The notes beneath the pieces were generated by a model. That model made no database searches. It worked only from the letters and a program-made list of their open reading frames with translations, and was not told the DNA's origin. This document shows, in pieces, positions 28,583-36,378 of a stretch of DNA of 64,000 nucleotides. The position numbers and the translations under genes are program-made. Numbering within the stretch: position 1 is the first letter of the stretch; the number at the start of each line of letters is the position of its first letter. The DNA lies in NCBI RefSeq assembly GCF_001500025.1, contig NZ_LQIW01000001.1:248001-312000 (forward strand). The letters are read 5' to 3'. The DNA comes from Mycobacterium sp. IS-1590 (lineage in GTDB: Bacteria > Actinomycetota > Actinomycetes > Mycobacteriales > Mycobacteriaceae).

Positions 28583-28879
28583 ATGGACACAACTCGTGTC
28601 GACGCCGCCACCTTGTTGAGCGTCGCGCGGCACTACCAGGGTGTGGCCGACACCGTCGACGCCACCGTGCGGACGCATCTGGGCGGCTTGGTGTTTGACG
28701 GGTCGGGTGCGGGACGATCCTATGTCGCCGGTGGTGACGCGGTGCGGTCAGCGGTCGACGACGTGGTGCGCCAGTTGCGGCTGTGGTCCCGCGCGTCGGC
28801 CGAGATCGCCGTCGCGCTCCGGGCAGCCGCCGACCGATACGCCGAAGCCGACGCACGCGCCGCCGAACGATTGGGTTGA
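28583..28879 (+). CDS. EspC-like (type VII secretion target) small helical protein, Rv3440c-like
   Basis: A 98-residue all-helical protein with an N-terminal MDTTRVDAATLLSVARHYQGVAD pattern like EspC/DUF2580 secretion targets. Near its C-terminus it carries YAEAD, an exact YxxxD type VII export motif. It has no signal peptide. It lies 40 nt after glmM and ends 1 nt before the next ATG, so it is coupled to a larger WXG-containing protein, resembling EspC-type co-secreted pairs. By position it corresponds to Rv3440c. Export through ESX-4, encoded 4 kb upstream, is inference. Confidence 0.8.
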   Translation: MDTTRVDAATLLSVARHYQGVADTVDATVRTHLGGLVFDGSGAGRSYVAGGDAVRSAVDDVVRQLRLWSRASAEIAVALRAAADRYAEADARAAERLG

Positions 28880-28880
28880 C

Positions 28881-30287
28881 ATGGGCGAGACCTTCGATGC
28901 CAGCGCACGATTAGCGGACGGTGGGCCGGGTGTCGATGATGTCGCGCAGTATGTCCTGGCGTGTCAGAGCCTGGGCTATCGACATCCTGACCTGACGGCA
29001 CACCCCGGACAGGTGCACGACTGGTACGCCGCCGAGGCCGGTTTGGACCTCGGCGCTCTCGAGTCTGACTGTGCTGCACTGCAGGTGGCCGCGACGGCGG
29101 TCGAGGATGCGCTGGTGCGCCAGGAAGCTCAGCTGGCCGCGCTGACGAGCTCATGGCAGGGCATCGGCGCGAACGCATCTCGGGAGTTTCTGCGCCGCCA
29201 CGACGAAGCGGCCACCGTCGCTGCGACGGCCGCTCGCAGCGCCGCATCCGCGCTGACCGAGCTGCGTGAGCGGTTGTGGCGGGCGGTGGACGACAAAGTG
29301 GCGACGGTGGTGGGCATCGCCGACGGTGTACAAGCCAGACGCGAGGACTGGTTGGCGGCGGCGCACACCGTCACCACGGGTGCCGGCGACCGGGCGGTCG
29401 CCAGTGAGCTGGTCGACCACGAGGTTAAGCCGTTCGTGGACACCGTGATCGGCGGCGAGTGGGTTGCCGCGATGCGGGAGGCCACCGATTCGATCAACGC
29501 GGCCTACGAGGCGGCGACGGCGCAGCTGGCATCCGAGGCGGCAGCGACGTTCGACATCCCCGGCGATCTCGGACCGGCGTGGCCGCCATCGTCGGCGGCG
29601 GGTGTCGCCGAAACGCCGGTGGCGGGTGTACCCGCGACCTCCGCAGCGGGCGCCGCGGCAAACCCGGTTGCGCCGTCTCCCGTCCCACCGGCCGGATGGG
29701 GCGCATCCGCTGCCCTACCCGTCGCACCGCCGCCGTTCGCACCGCCGGCGGTGACGCCGCTGCCGACCGAAGCTCCGGTCCCGCAGTCGGCGGCCGCTCC
29801 GTCGTTGCCCTCGCTCGGCGGAGGATTGCCCGACTTCGGAGGCGGTCTAACGAGTTTCGGCCAGCAATTGGGTGACATGCTCGGCGGATTGCTGGGCGAC
29901 GGTGCGCTCGACGCCGCCGTCGACGATGACGAGCGCAACGGCCTGCCCACACCCGATCCCGACGAGCTCGATGACGGTGAAACGACAGAGACGCAGGAGA
30001 CTTCAGGGGCGACTGGGGCTGGCGAGGAGGGCGAGGATGAGGCGGCAGAACCCGACGACGCCACCGATCCCGCGGTCGCCGAGACGATGTGTCAACCCGA
30101 ACCGCCACCGGATTCCGAGCCCGCACCGCCCGAGGAGCCGCCCGCAACGGTGCCTCCAGAACCGCCGACCGTGCCTCCGGGAGCATCTGCGGTGCCGCCC
30201 GAGCCGCTCGCGGTGCCGCCGCAGCCATCAGAGGCCGGTACGCCGTGCGAGATCGCCGCCGATGAGCTACCGCAGGTCGGCGAATGA
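28881..30287 (+). CDS. large WXG-type protein with proline-rich C-terminus, Rv3439c-like
   Basis: A 468-residue protein. Residues about 45-215 are helical and contain SSWQGIGANASREFL (an intact W-x-G turn), as in T7SS substrates with an LXG/WXG N-terminal module. Residues about 225-350 are Ala/Pro-rich, with a Gly-rich segment (LGGGLPDFGGG), and the last 110 residues are acidic then dominated by PPEPP-type repeats. No signal peptide or membrane helix is visible. It is immediately downstream of an EspC-like gene with a YxxxD signal, suggesting a secreted heteromeric pair. The function is unknown; the proline-rich tail could be cell-wall-interacting. Confidence 0.78.
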   Translation: MGETFDASARLADGGPGVDDVAQYVLACQSLGYRHPDLTAHPGQVHDWYAAEAGLDLGALESDCAALQVAATAVEDALVRQEAQLAALTSSWQGIGANASREFLRRHDEAATVAATAARSAASALTELRERLWRAVDDKVATVVGIADGVQARREDWLAAAHTVTTGAGDRAVASELVDHEVKPFVDTVIGGEWVAAMREATDSINAAYEAATAQLASEAAATFDIPGDLGPAWPPSSAAGVAETPVAGVPATSAAGAAANPVAPSPVPPAGWGASAALPVAPPPFAPPAVTPLPTEAPVPQSAAAPSLPSLGGGLPDFGGGLTSFGQQLGDMLGGLLGDGALDAAVDDDERNGLPTPDPDELDDGETTETQETSGATGAGEEGEDEAAEPDDATDPAVAETMCQPEPPPDSEPAPPEEPPATVPPEPPTVPPGASAVPPEPLAVPPQPSEAGTPCEIAADELPQVGE

Positions 30288-30294
30288 TCGACAG

Positions 30295-30504
30295 TTACGA
30301 ACGGAAGTCCCGGTCGGGGCCGTTGACCAGCAGTCGGACACACTCGGCGGCGATCAACCGACTCCGGTGGTTGGTACCGCAGTGGTCACACCAGAAATGG
30401 ACGGCCCCGCTGTCGATCTCGTGACGTACGTGGCCCCTGGGCGTCGTCGAGATTCGCGCACCGCGCTCGGACGTGATGCGCGGTGGGTAGGTGATCGTTC
30501 CCAT
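30295..30504 (-). CDS. small zinc-ribbon-like hypothetical protein
   Basis: A 69-residue protein starting MGTITYPPRITSERG. Its centre reads FHFWCDHCGTNHRS-like (WCDHCG) with a further Cys in AAEC, so a zinc-binding site is possible. It converges on the upstream gene with 7 nt between stops and has a purine-rich stretch upstream of its ATG. I recognise no family function. Length and lack of a second clear CxxC keep confidence moderate. Confidence 0.6.
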   Translation of the reverse strand: MGTITYPPRITSERGARISTTPRGHVRHEIDSGAVHFWCDHCGTNHRSRLIAAECVRLLVNGPDRDFRS

Positions 30505-30698
30505 TGCCGCACCCCCTTCAGGAGTGAAACCCGGATACCCAAGGCTGCACGATGATCACCACATCTGTGGTCACGTTTGGGTAACCAAATTGATGACAAT
30601 CCGGCGTTGCCGCAACGGAAAGACGGGCCAGCTACTGCCCAAAGTTTGCTGCGCGGAGCATCTTCCGGCGCCCATGAGGTAGCGTCGCTCCGACGAAG

Positions 30699-30920
30699 TT
30701 GCGGCTGCGAGAGCTTCTGTTCTTCGTCATCATCGGTGCGGGGGGCTCGCTCGTCGGCGACCACAGCCCTATCGTCAGCGGGACCACCGAGTACTTCACC
30801 GATGCGGTGCCGTTCGCGTGGAGCAGTCCCATCTGGCTTCCGGTCTCCGTCGCCTTGGCAACGGTGTCACTGGCCGAACGCATCAGGGCCTCGCCGGTGT
30901 CCGGCGATCGTCTGCGCTAG
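30699..30920 (+). CDS. short membrane protein ORF, possibly a truncated gene
   Basis: A 73-codon frame starting at TTG (MRLRELLFFVIIGAGGSLVG) with two hydrophobic segments (about 5-20 and 45-60) and a conserved-looking GDHSPIVSGTTEYF between them. Its TAG stop overlaps the TAG stop of the convergent helicase gene through CTAG, a compact arrangement seen with genuine genes. It may be a remnant of the transmembrane gene Rv3437 found at this position in M. tuberculosis, but I cannot verify that. The non-ATG start and short length leave doubt. Confidence 0.5.
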   Translation: MRLRELLFFVIIGAGGSLVGDHSPIVSGTTEYFTDAVPFAWSSPIWLPVSVALATVSLAERIRASPVSGDRLR

Positions 30921-32233
30921 GCCCTCGCGGGACGCCGCGACCGCGTCGGGCGCCGACGCCGCTGCTGATGGTCCCTGGCCGTCGACGTCTGGTGTGGCCG
31001 CGTGGGTTCGGGTCTGCTGGCGACGATCGGGTCACCGAACGTCCGCTCGCCAGGGGCGATCTCACTCAGAACCGGATGCGAGGAGCCGCTGAAGCGGGTG
31101 ATCGTCGGCTTGACCCCGGCCTTGCGGGTCAGCTGTCGCACGTCGGACACCTGTTCGTCGAGCATCAGCGTCACCACCGTGCCGTCGGCCCCCGCACGCG
31201 CCGTGCGTCCCGACCGGTGCAGGTACGCCTTGTGTTCGACGGGTGGGTCGGCGTGCACGACGAGGCTCACGTCGTTGACGTGGATGCCCCGCGCGGCGAT
31301 GTCGGTAGCGACCAGCACGGTCGCCGAGCCGTCGGAGAACGCCGCGAGGTTGCGGGTGCGAGCGTTCTGCGACAGGTTGCCGTGCAGTTCCACTGCCGAT
31401 ACGCCGCGTGAGTTCAGCTGTCGGGCAAGGTTCTTGGCGCCGTGCTTGGTGCGCGCGAACACGATGGTCCGGCCGGGAGACGCGGCCAGGTCGGCCAGCA
31501 CGCCGAGGCGGGCCGCCTTGTCGACGTGCAGTACGTGGTGCTCCATCGCCGTCACCGGCGACTGTTCGGAATCGACGCTGTGCACAACGGGATCGGTCAG
31601 GTACCGCTTGACGAGCACGTCGACGCCGCCGTCGAGTGTGGCGGAGAACAGCATCCGCTGCCCCGTGCGAGGGGTCTTGTCCAGCAGGCGTTTCACCGGA
31701 GGAAGGAAGCCGAGGTCGGCCATGTGGTCGGCTTCATCGAGCACGGTGATCTCGACGCCCGACAGGTCGGCATGGCGCGATTTCACGTGGTCTTCGAGCC
31801 TGCCCGGGCAGGCGATGACAATGTCGACGCCTTGACGCAGCGCCTGGATCTGGGGATTGGGCCCGACGCCGCCGATGATCGTCACGGTGCGCAGATCGGT
31901 GGCCGCCGCCAGCGGTGCGAGTGACGCGCTGATCTGGGCGGCCAGTTCGCGCGTCGGCGCGAGGATGAGCGCACGGGGACGGCCGGGAACGCGTTTGGCC
32001 GGGCTCGCAGTGAGTCTCGTCACCACGGGCAGCAGGAAGGCGTATGTCTTCCCGGATCCGGTGCGACCGCGACCGAGGACATCGCGGCCGGCCAGCGAGT
32101 CGGGCAGCGTCGCTGCCTGGATCGGGAACGGTGACTCGACGCCGGCGGCGGCCAGAGTGGCCACTACGGCCTTCGGCAGGCCGAGGTCGGCGAAAGTGGG
32201 CACGGTTGTGCCACAGGGGTTTTGCACAGACAA
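30917..32233 (-). CDS. DEAD-box ATP-dependent RNA helicase
   Basis: A 438-residue superfamily 2 RNA helicase. It has a Q-motif phenylalanine region (TFADLGLPKAVV), motif I GRTGSGKT, Ia PTRELAAQ, motif II LDEADHMADLGF, motif III SAT, the domain 2 motif TDIAARGIHV, and motif VI HRSGRTARAG. The C-terminal tail is basic (QQRRRRPTRSRRPARA) as in RhlE/CsdA-type enzymes. The TTG start is supported by GGAG 7 nt upstream; a GTG two codons in is possible. Such proteins unwind RNA during cold growth and ribosome assembly. The roughly 170-nt upstream spacer could form a leader, as in cold-shock helicases. Confidence 0.93.
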   Translation of the reverse strand: MSVQNPCGTTVPTFADLGLPKAVVATLAAAGVESPFPIQAATLPDSLAGRDVLGRGRTGSGKTYAFLLPVVTRLTASPAKRVPGRPRALILAPTRELAAQISASLAPLAAATDLRTVTIIGGVGPNPQIQALRQGVDIVIACPGRLEDHVKSRHADLSGVEITVLDEADHMADLGFLPPVKRLLDKTPRTGQRMLFSATLDGGVDVLVKRYLTDPVVHSVDSEQSPVTAMEHHVLHVDKAARLGVLADLAASPGRTIVFARTKHGAKNLARQLNSRGVSAVELHGNLSQNARTRNLAAFSDGSATVLVATDIAARGIHVNDVSLVVHADPPVEHKAYLHRSGRTARAGADGTVVTLMLDEQVSDVRQLTRKAGVKPTITRFSGSSHPVLSEIAPGERTFGDPIVASRPEPTRPHQTSTARDHQQRRRRPTRSRRPARA

Positions 32234-32404
32234 GTAAAAGCTCCGAAAGTTCAGTGTGGTCGTCCTGCCCGGCGCGGATGATCCGCGGCGCTCGGTGTGA
32301 CGATCGAACTAGGTCGATTATCGCCTTCGGCGATGCGGCAAAAGGCAGAACAGAAGATGCCGCTGTGCCCACAGTACACGCGCATCGGCGTTCGGCGTAA
32401 TCGG

Positions 32405-33448
32405 CTAGGGCAGCAACCCGTGCAGTTCTTCGACGAATCCCACGATTTCACGCCGGTCGACGGAAAGTGGCTGCAGCAGAAGCGTCGTCGCACCGGCCTC
32501 GGCGAACGCGGCCAGTCGCTCCTTGACGAAGCCGCGCGGCCCGACCAGCGACACGCTGCGCACGAGTTCGTCGGGCACCGCCGCGATCGCCTCGGTTTTC
32601 TTGCCCGCGAGGTAGAGGTCCTGGATGGTGTTGGCGACCTCGCCGTACCCGTAGCGGGTGGCCAGGTTGTGGTAGAAGTTACGACCGCGCGCACCCATAC
32701 CGCCGATGTACAACGCCAACTGCGGTTTCACCCAGGACAACCGATCGTCGACGTCCTCGCCGATGGCCAGGGGAGCGCTGACCATGACATCGAGCGGACC
32801 CAACGAGGGTTCGCGTTTGGCGAAGCCGGCGCGCAGCGCCTCACCCCACACCGCATCGGCCTGCTCGGGGTGGAAGAACACCGGCTGCCACCCCTCGGCG
32901 ATCTCCGCGGTGAGTTCGACGTTCTTTGGCCCCAGAGCGGCGATCGTGATCGGAATACGTTCGCGCACAGGATGATTGATCAGTTGCAACGGCTTGCCCA
33001 GGCCCGTGCCCTGATCGCTGGGCAGTGGGATCTGGTAGTGCTTTCCGTCGAACTGCACACGCTCGCGGCGCCACACCTGCCTGCAGATCTCGACCACTTC
33101 CCGGGTGCGTCCCAACGGCGCGTCGAACGGCACCCCATGGAAGCCCTCCATCACCTGAGGGCCGGACGTGCCGATGCCGAGCCGGAATCGGCCTCCCGAG
33201 ACGTAGTCCAGGCCCGCGGCCGTCATCCCCAACAACGTCGGCGTGCGGATGTAGATCGGCACGACGCCGGTCCCGAGTTCCATGCGCGTCGTCCTGGCCG
33301 CCAGGAAGCCGAGCTGACTGATCGCGTCGTAGGAGTACGCCTCGGCGACCAGGGCGAGATCGACGCCGACCTTCTCGAGCTCGACGACCTGGTCGACGGC
33401 CTGCAGGAAGCCGTCGGTGTAGTTGAGGAAGATCCCGGTGCGCATCAT
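32405..33448 (-). CDS. F420-dependent LLM-class oxidoreductase (Rv3520c-like)
   Basis: A luciferase-like oxidoreductase of about 347 residues (TIGR03559-like). Family features are MRTGIFLNYTDGF, AEAYSYDAISQLGFLAA, GTGVVPIYIRTPTLLGM, GRFRLGIGTSGPQVMEGFHG and PLGRTREVVEICR. Mycobacterial relatives bind F420; the substrate is unknown. Start ATG at 33448 or 33445. Immediately upstream on the same strand are TATAAC and the 12-bp palindrome CCAACCGGTTGG, so the gene probably has its own repressed promoter and a very short or absent leader. It is distantly related to the two LLM genes at the left edge. Confidence 0.92.
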   Translation of the reverse strand: MMRTGIFLNYTDGFLQAVDQVVELEKVGVDLALVAEAYSYDAISQLGFLAARTTRMELGTGVVPIYIRTPTLLGMTAAGLDYVSGGRFRLGIGTSGPQVMEGFHGVPFDAPLGRTREVVEICRQVWRRERVQFDGKHYQIPLPSDQGTGLGKPLQLINHPVRERIPITIAALGPKNVELTAEIAEGWQPVFFHPEQADAVWGEALRAGFAKREPSLGPLDVMVSAPLAIGEDVDDRLSWVKPQLALYIGGMGARGRNFYHNLATRYGYGEVANTIQDLYLAGKKTEAIAAVPDELVRSVSLVGPRGFVKERLAAFAEAGATTLLLQPLSVDRREIVGFVEELHGLLP

Positions 33449-33460
33449 CGAGTTATACAC

Positions 33461-33472
33461 CCAACCGGTTGG
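33461..33472. promoter_or_regulatory. palindromic operator-like site before LLM gene
   Basis: The perfect palindrome CCAACCGGTTGG (with one more GGTTGG-type half-repeat beside it) lies in the 34-nt gap before the LLM oxidoreductase. On the minus strand TATAAC follows within 10 nt and the ATG 3 nt after that. This is the form of a TetR-type operator over a promoter; the regulator is not encoded adjacently. Confidence 0.55.
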
Positions 33473-33482
33473 TTGGTCTCGG

Positions 33483-34328
33483 TCAGGGCTTCAACAGCGC
33501 GACGACCTTGTTCTCCAGGTCCACCGGGTCGTCGGCGAACGGATCCATGACCGAGGCCTTCGGCAGATCGACCTCGGGGTCGGCGAAATCCCGGTACGTC
33601 TTGTCGCCGGTCAGCGTGTGCAGGAGGAATCCGGTGAGCAGAGCGCGGACCACCTTCTGGGTGCCACGGTCGGCGCCCGGCAGGCCGACGACGCGGGACA
33701 GGCGGCGACCTTCGATCAGCCCGCCGCCTTTGAGCTTGCGCAGGTTGCGCAGGGTCGCACCCCGCCACACCCGGGCCAACTCCACAGCGTTCGACCGCAG
33801 CGACATCGGATCCCCGGGGTCGGCCAGAATCAGGCCGGGCACCTGCAGCGTCGCCGCAGGCTCTTCGGCCGGTGGCGCGGTCACTGTGGGGAACATCGCA
33901 ACGACGGATTTCGGTTTGACCGGCAGGCCCGCCGCGGCGAACACCGCCGCGGACCCGCCGAACCCGTGGCCGACCACACCGAGCTTGTGGGGGTGCACGC
34001 TGATTTCACCCGGTCCCAGCCGGACACCGGTGATGATGTCGAGCGTCGTGCCCAGGTCATAGGCGAAGTTGAGCGCCGAGGGGGCCAACCCCGTCTCGGT
34101 CGCCGGAGCCGCCGCGACGATGCCCCAGGACGCCAGATGTTCCAACGTGCCCGAATAGCGGTCGGCTGCGGCAAGCCAATCGTGGCCGAAGGCCACCCCG
34201 GGCAGGCTGAAGCCGGACTCGGGGGTGAACACGACACCGGGAAGCCCGGCAAAGGCCAGGTCACCTCGCAAAACGCGGTGCGGGCCGCGTCGGGTCAAGG
34301 CCTTGAAGAGCTTCTTCGTGCTGGCCAC
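33483..34328 (-). CDS. alpha/beta-hydrolase-fold protein lacking the catalytic serine
   Basis: A protein of about 281 residues resembling dienelactone hydrolase/PET-hydrolase-like enzymes (LPGVVFTPESGFSLPGVAFGHDWLA; HPHKLGVVGHGFGGSAAVFA; PGLILADPGDPM; GFLLHTLTGDKTYRDF). The nucleophile elbow reads G-H-G-F-G where G-x-S-x-G is expected, so the catalytic Ser is Gly at about residue 148. Either the chemistry differs or the protein is a non-enzymatic relative. The GTG at 34328 is preferred (VASTKKLFKALTRRG); longer starts would run toward the divergent glmS. Confidence 0.8.
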   Translation of the reverse strand: MASTKKLFKALTRRGPHRVLRGDLAFAGLPGVVFTPESGFSLPGVAFGHDWLAAADRYSGTLEHLASWGIVAAAPATETGLAPSALNFAYDLGTTLDIITGVRLGPGEISVHPHKLGVVGHGFGGSAAVFAAAGLPVKPKSVVAMFPTVTAPPAEEPAATLQVPGLILADPGDPMSLRSNAVELARVWRGATLRNLRKLKGGGLIEGRRLSRVVGLPGADRGTQKVVRALLTGFLLHTLTGDKTYRDFADPEVDLPKASVMDPFADDPVDLENKVVALLKP

Positions 34329-34383
34329 CAGACGACCGTAGCCGACGGGGTTGCAGGCCGCTCTTGCACTACCCTGAATGCCT

Positions 34384-36252
34384 ATGTGCGGAATCGTCGG
34401 GTACGTCGGGCAGCGTCCTGCCTGCGACATCGTCGTCGATGCGCTGCGCCGGATGGAGTACCGAGGCTACGACTCCTCGGGGGTTGCTCTGCTCGACGGA
34501 CACGGCGGGCTCACGGTCCGCCGCCGGGCCGGTCGGCTCGCCAACCTGGAATCAGCGCTGGCCGACACCGACGCGTCCAGCCTCGCGGGCAGCACCGGCC
34601 TGGGGCACACCCGGTGGGCCACCCACGGCAGGCCCACCGACCGCAACGCCCACCCGCACCGCGACGCCGCGGGCAAGATCGCCGTCGTCCACAACGGGAT
34701 CATCGAGAACTACGCCGCGCTGCGCGCCGAACTCGAGAAGACGGGGGTGGAGTTCGCCAGCGACACCGACACCGAGGTCGCGGTGCACCTGGTCTCCTGG
34801 CAGTTCCACCACGGCCCCACCGCGGGAGATTTCGCCGCGTCCGTGCTCGCGGTGCTGCGGCGCCTCGAAGGGCACTTCACGTTGGTGTTCGCCAACGCCG
34901 ACGACCCCGGCACGATCGTTGCGGCGCGCCGCTCCACGCCCCTGGTGGTCGGCGTCGGTGACGGCGAGATGTTCGTCGGCTCGGATGTGGCCGCCTTCAT
35001 CGAGCACACCCGCGACGCGGTGGAGCTCGGCCAGGATCAGGCGGTGGTCGTGACCGCCGACGGGTATCGCATCACCGACTTCGACGGCGTGGACGACGGC
35101 GCGAGCGCCCGGTCGTTCCATATCGACTGGGACATGTCGGCTGCCGAAAAGGGCGGCTACGAGTACTTCATGCTCAAAGAGATCGCCGAGCAGCCCGCCG
35201 CGGTCTCCGACACGCTGCTGGGCCACTTCGTCGACAACCGCATCGTGCTCGACGAACAGCGGTTGTCCGATCAGGAACTGCGTGAGGTCGACAAGGTCTT
35301 CGTGGTGGCGTGCGGCACCGCCTACCACTCCGGGCTGCTGGCCAAGTACGCGATCGAGCACTGGACCCGGTTGCCCGTCGAGGCCGAGCTCGCCAGCGAA
35401 TTCCGTTATCGCGACCCGGTTCTGGACAGTCACACCCTGGTGGTGGCGATCTCGCAGTCCGGCGAGACCGCCGACACCCTCGAGGCGGTGCGCCACGCCA
35501 AGGAGCAGAAGGCCAAGGTGCTGGCGATCTGCAACACCAACGGCAGCCAGATTCCGCGCGAATGCGACGCCGTGCTCTACACGCGCGCCGGACCCGAGAT
35601 CGGGGTGGCGTCGACCAAGACCTTTCTCGCCCAGATCGCGGCCAATTACCTTGTCGGGCTTGCACTCGCACAGGCGCGCGGCACGAAGTACCCCGACGAG
35701 GTCGAGCGTGAATACCGCGAGCTGGAGGCCATGCCCGAGCTCGTCGCCCGCGTACTGGAGACCGTCGAACCGGTCAGCGCGTTGGCGCACCGCTTCGCCC
35801 AGTCGCCGACCGTGCTGTTCCTCGGCAGGCACGTCGGTTATCCGGTCGCGCTCGAAGGTGCGCTCAAGCTCAAGGAACTGGCCTACATGCACGCCGAGGG
35901 CTTCGCGGCGGGTGAGCTCAAACACGGTCCGATCGCGCTGATCGAGGACGACCTCCCGGTCATCGTCGTGATGCCCTCACCGAAGAACTCCCCGATGCTG
36001 CACGCCAAGCTGCTGTCGAACATCCGCGAGATCCAGGCGCGTGGCGCGGTCACCATCGTGATCGCCGAGGAGGGCGACGACACCGTCCGCCCGTACGCCG
36101 ACCACCTGATCGAGATCCCCGCGGTGTCAACGCTTTTCCAGCCGCTGCTGTCGACCATCCCGCTGCAGGTGTTCGCCGCGGGCGTCGCACAGGCTCGTGG
36201 CTATGACGTCGACAAGCCCCGCAACCTGGCCAAGTCCGTCACCGTCGAGTAG
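34384..36252 (+). CDS. glmS: glutamine-fructose-6-phosphate aminotransferase GlmS
   Basis: A 622-residue enzyme making glucosamine-6-P, the committed step to UDP-GlcNAc. The N-terminal Ntn glutaminase requires Cys as first residue after Met removal, which fixes the start at ATG 34384 (MCGIVGYVG) rather than the in-frame ATG at 34378. Residues about 60-230 complete the glutaminase (TRWATHGRPTDRNAHPH). Two SIS isomerase domains follow (VACGTAYHSGLLAKY; AISQSGETADTLEA; LKELAYMHAEGFAAGELKHGP in parts), ending KPRNLAKSVTVE. No glmS ribozyme is visible upstream. Confidence 0.98.
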   Translation: MCGIVGYVGQRPACDIVVDALRRMEYRGYDSSGVALLDGHGGLTVRRRAGRLANLESALADTDASSLAGSTGLGHTRWATHGRPTDRNAHPHRDAAGKIAVVHNGIIENYAALRAELEKTGVEFASDTDTEVAVHLVSWQFHHGPTAGDFAASVLAVLRRLEGHFTLVFANADDPGTIVAARRSTPLVVGVGDGEMFVGSDVAAFIEHTRDAVELGQDQAVVVTADGYRITDFDGVDDGASARSFHIDWDMSAAEKGGYEYFMLKEIAEQPAAVSDTLLGHFVDNRIVLDEQRLSDQELREVDKVFVVACGTAYHSGLLAKYAIEHWTRLPVEAELASEFRYRDPVLDSHTLVVAISQSGETADTLEAVRHAKEQKAKVLAICNTNGSQIPRECDAVLYTRAGPEIGVASTKTFLAQIAANYLVGLALAQARGTKYPDEVEREYRELEAMPELVARVLETVEPVSALAHRFAQSPTVLFLGRHVGYPVALEGALKLKELAYMHAEGFAAGELKHGPIALIEDDLPVIVVMPSPKNSPMLHAKLLSNIREIQARGAVTIVIAEEGDDTVRPYADHLIEIPAVSTLFQPLLSTIPLQVFAAGVAQARGYDVDKPRNLAKSVTVE

Positions 36253-36286
36253 TGCCGGGCCGGGTCGGGGACCTCGACCGCGCGAG

Positions 36287-36335
36287 ACTGAACTTGTGGT
36301 GGCTGATCGGCGAGAATCTCGGCGATAAGTTCAGT
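36287..36335. repeat. structured inverted repeat downstream of glmS
   Basis: Perfect 9-nt arms ACTGAACTT (36287-36295) and AAGTTCAGT (36327-36335) flank a centre that itself contains the smaller dyad CGAGA/TCTCG. It lies 34 nt after the glmS stop and 43 nt before the nnr ATG. It could be a terminator, an operator, or a copy of a dispersed intergenic repeat; no U-tract follows. Confidence 0.55.
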
Positions 36336-36378
36336 TTCGGCGTCCTGAGCGCCGCCGCGCCCACTAACGTGGTCAGCG

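Noticed and set aside
34331..34383. glmS ribozyme or riboswitch upstream of glmS
   Set aside because: The space before glmS is about 50 nt and shows no ribozyme core.
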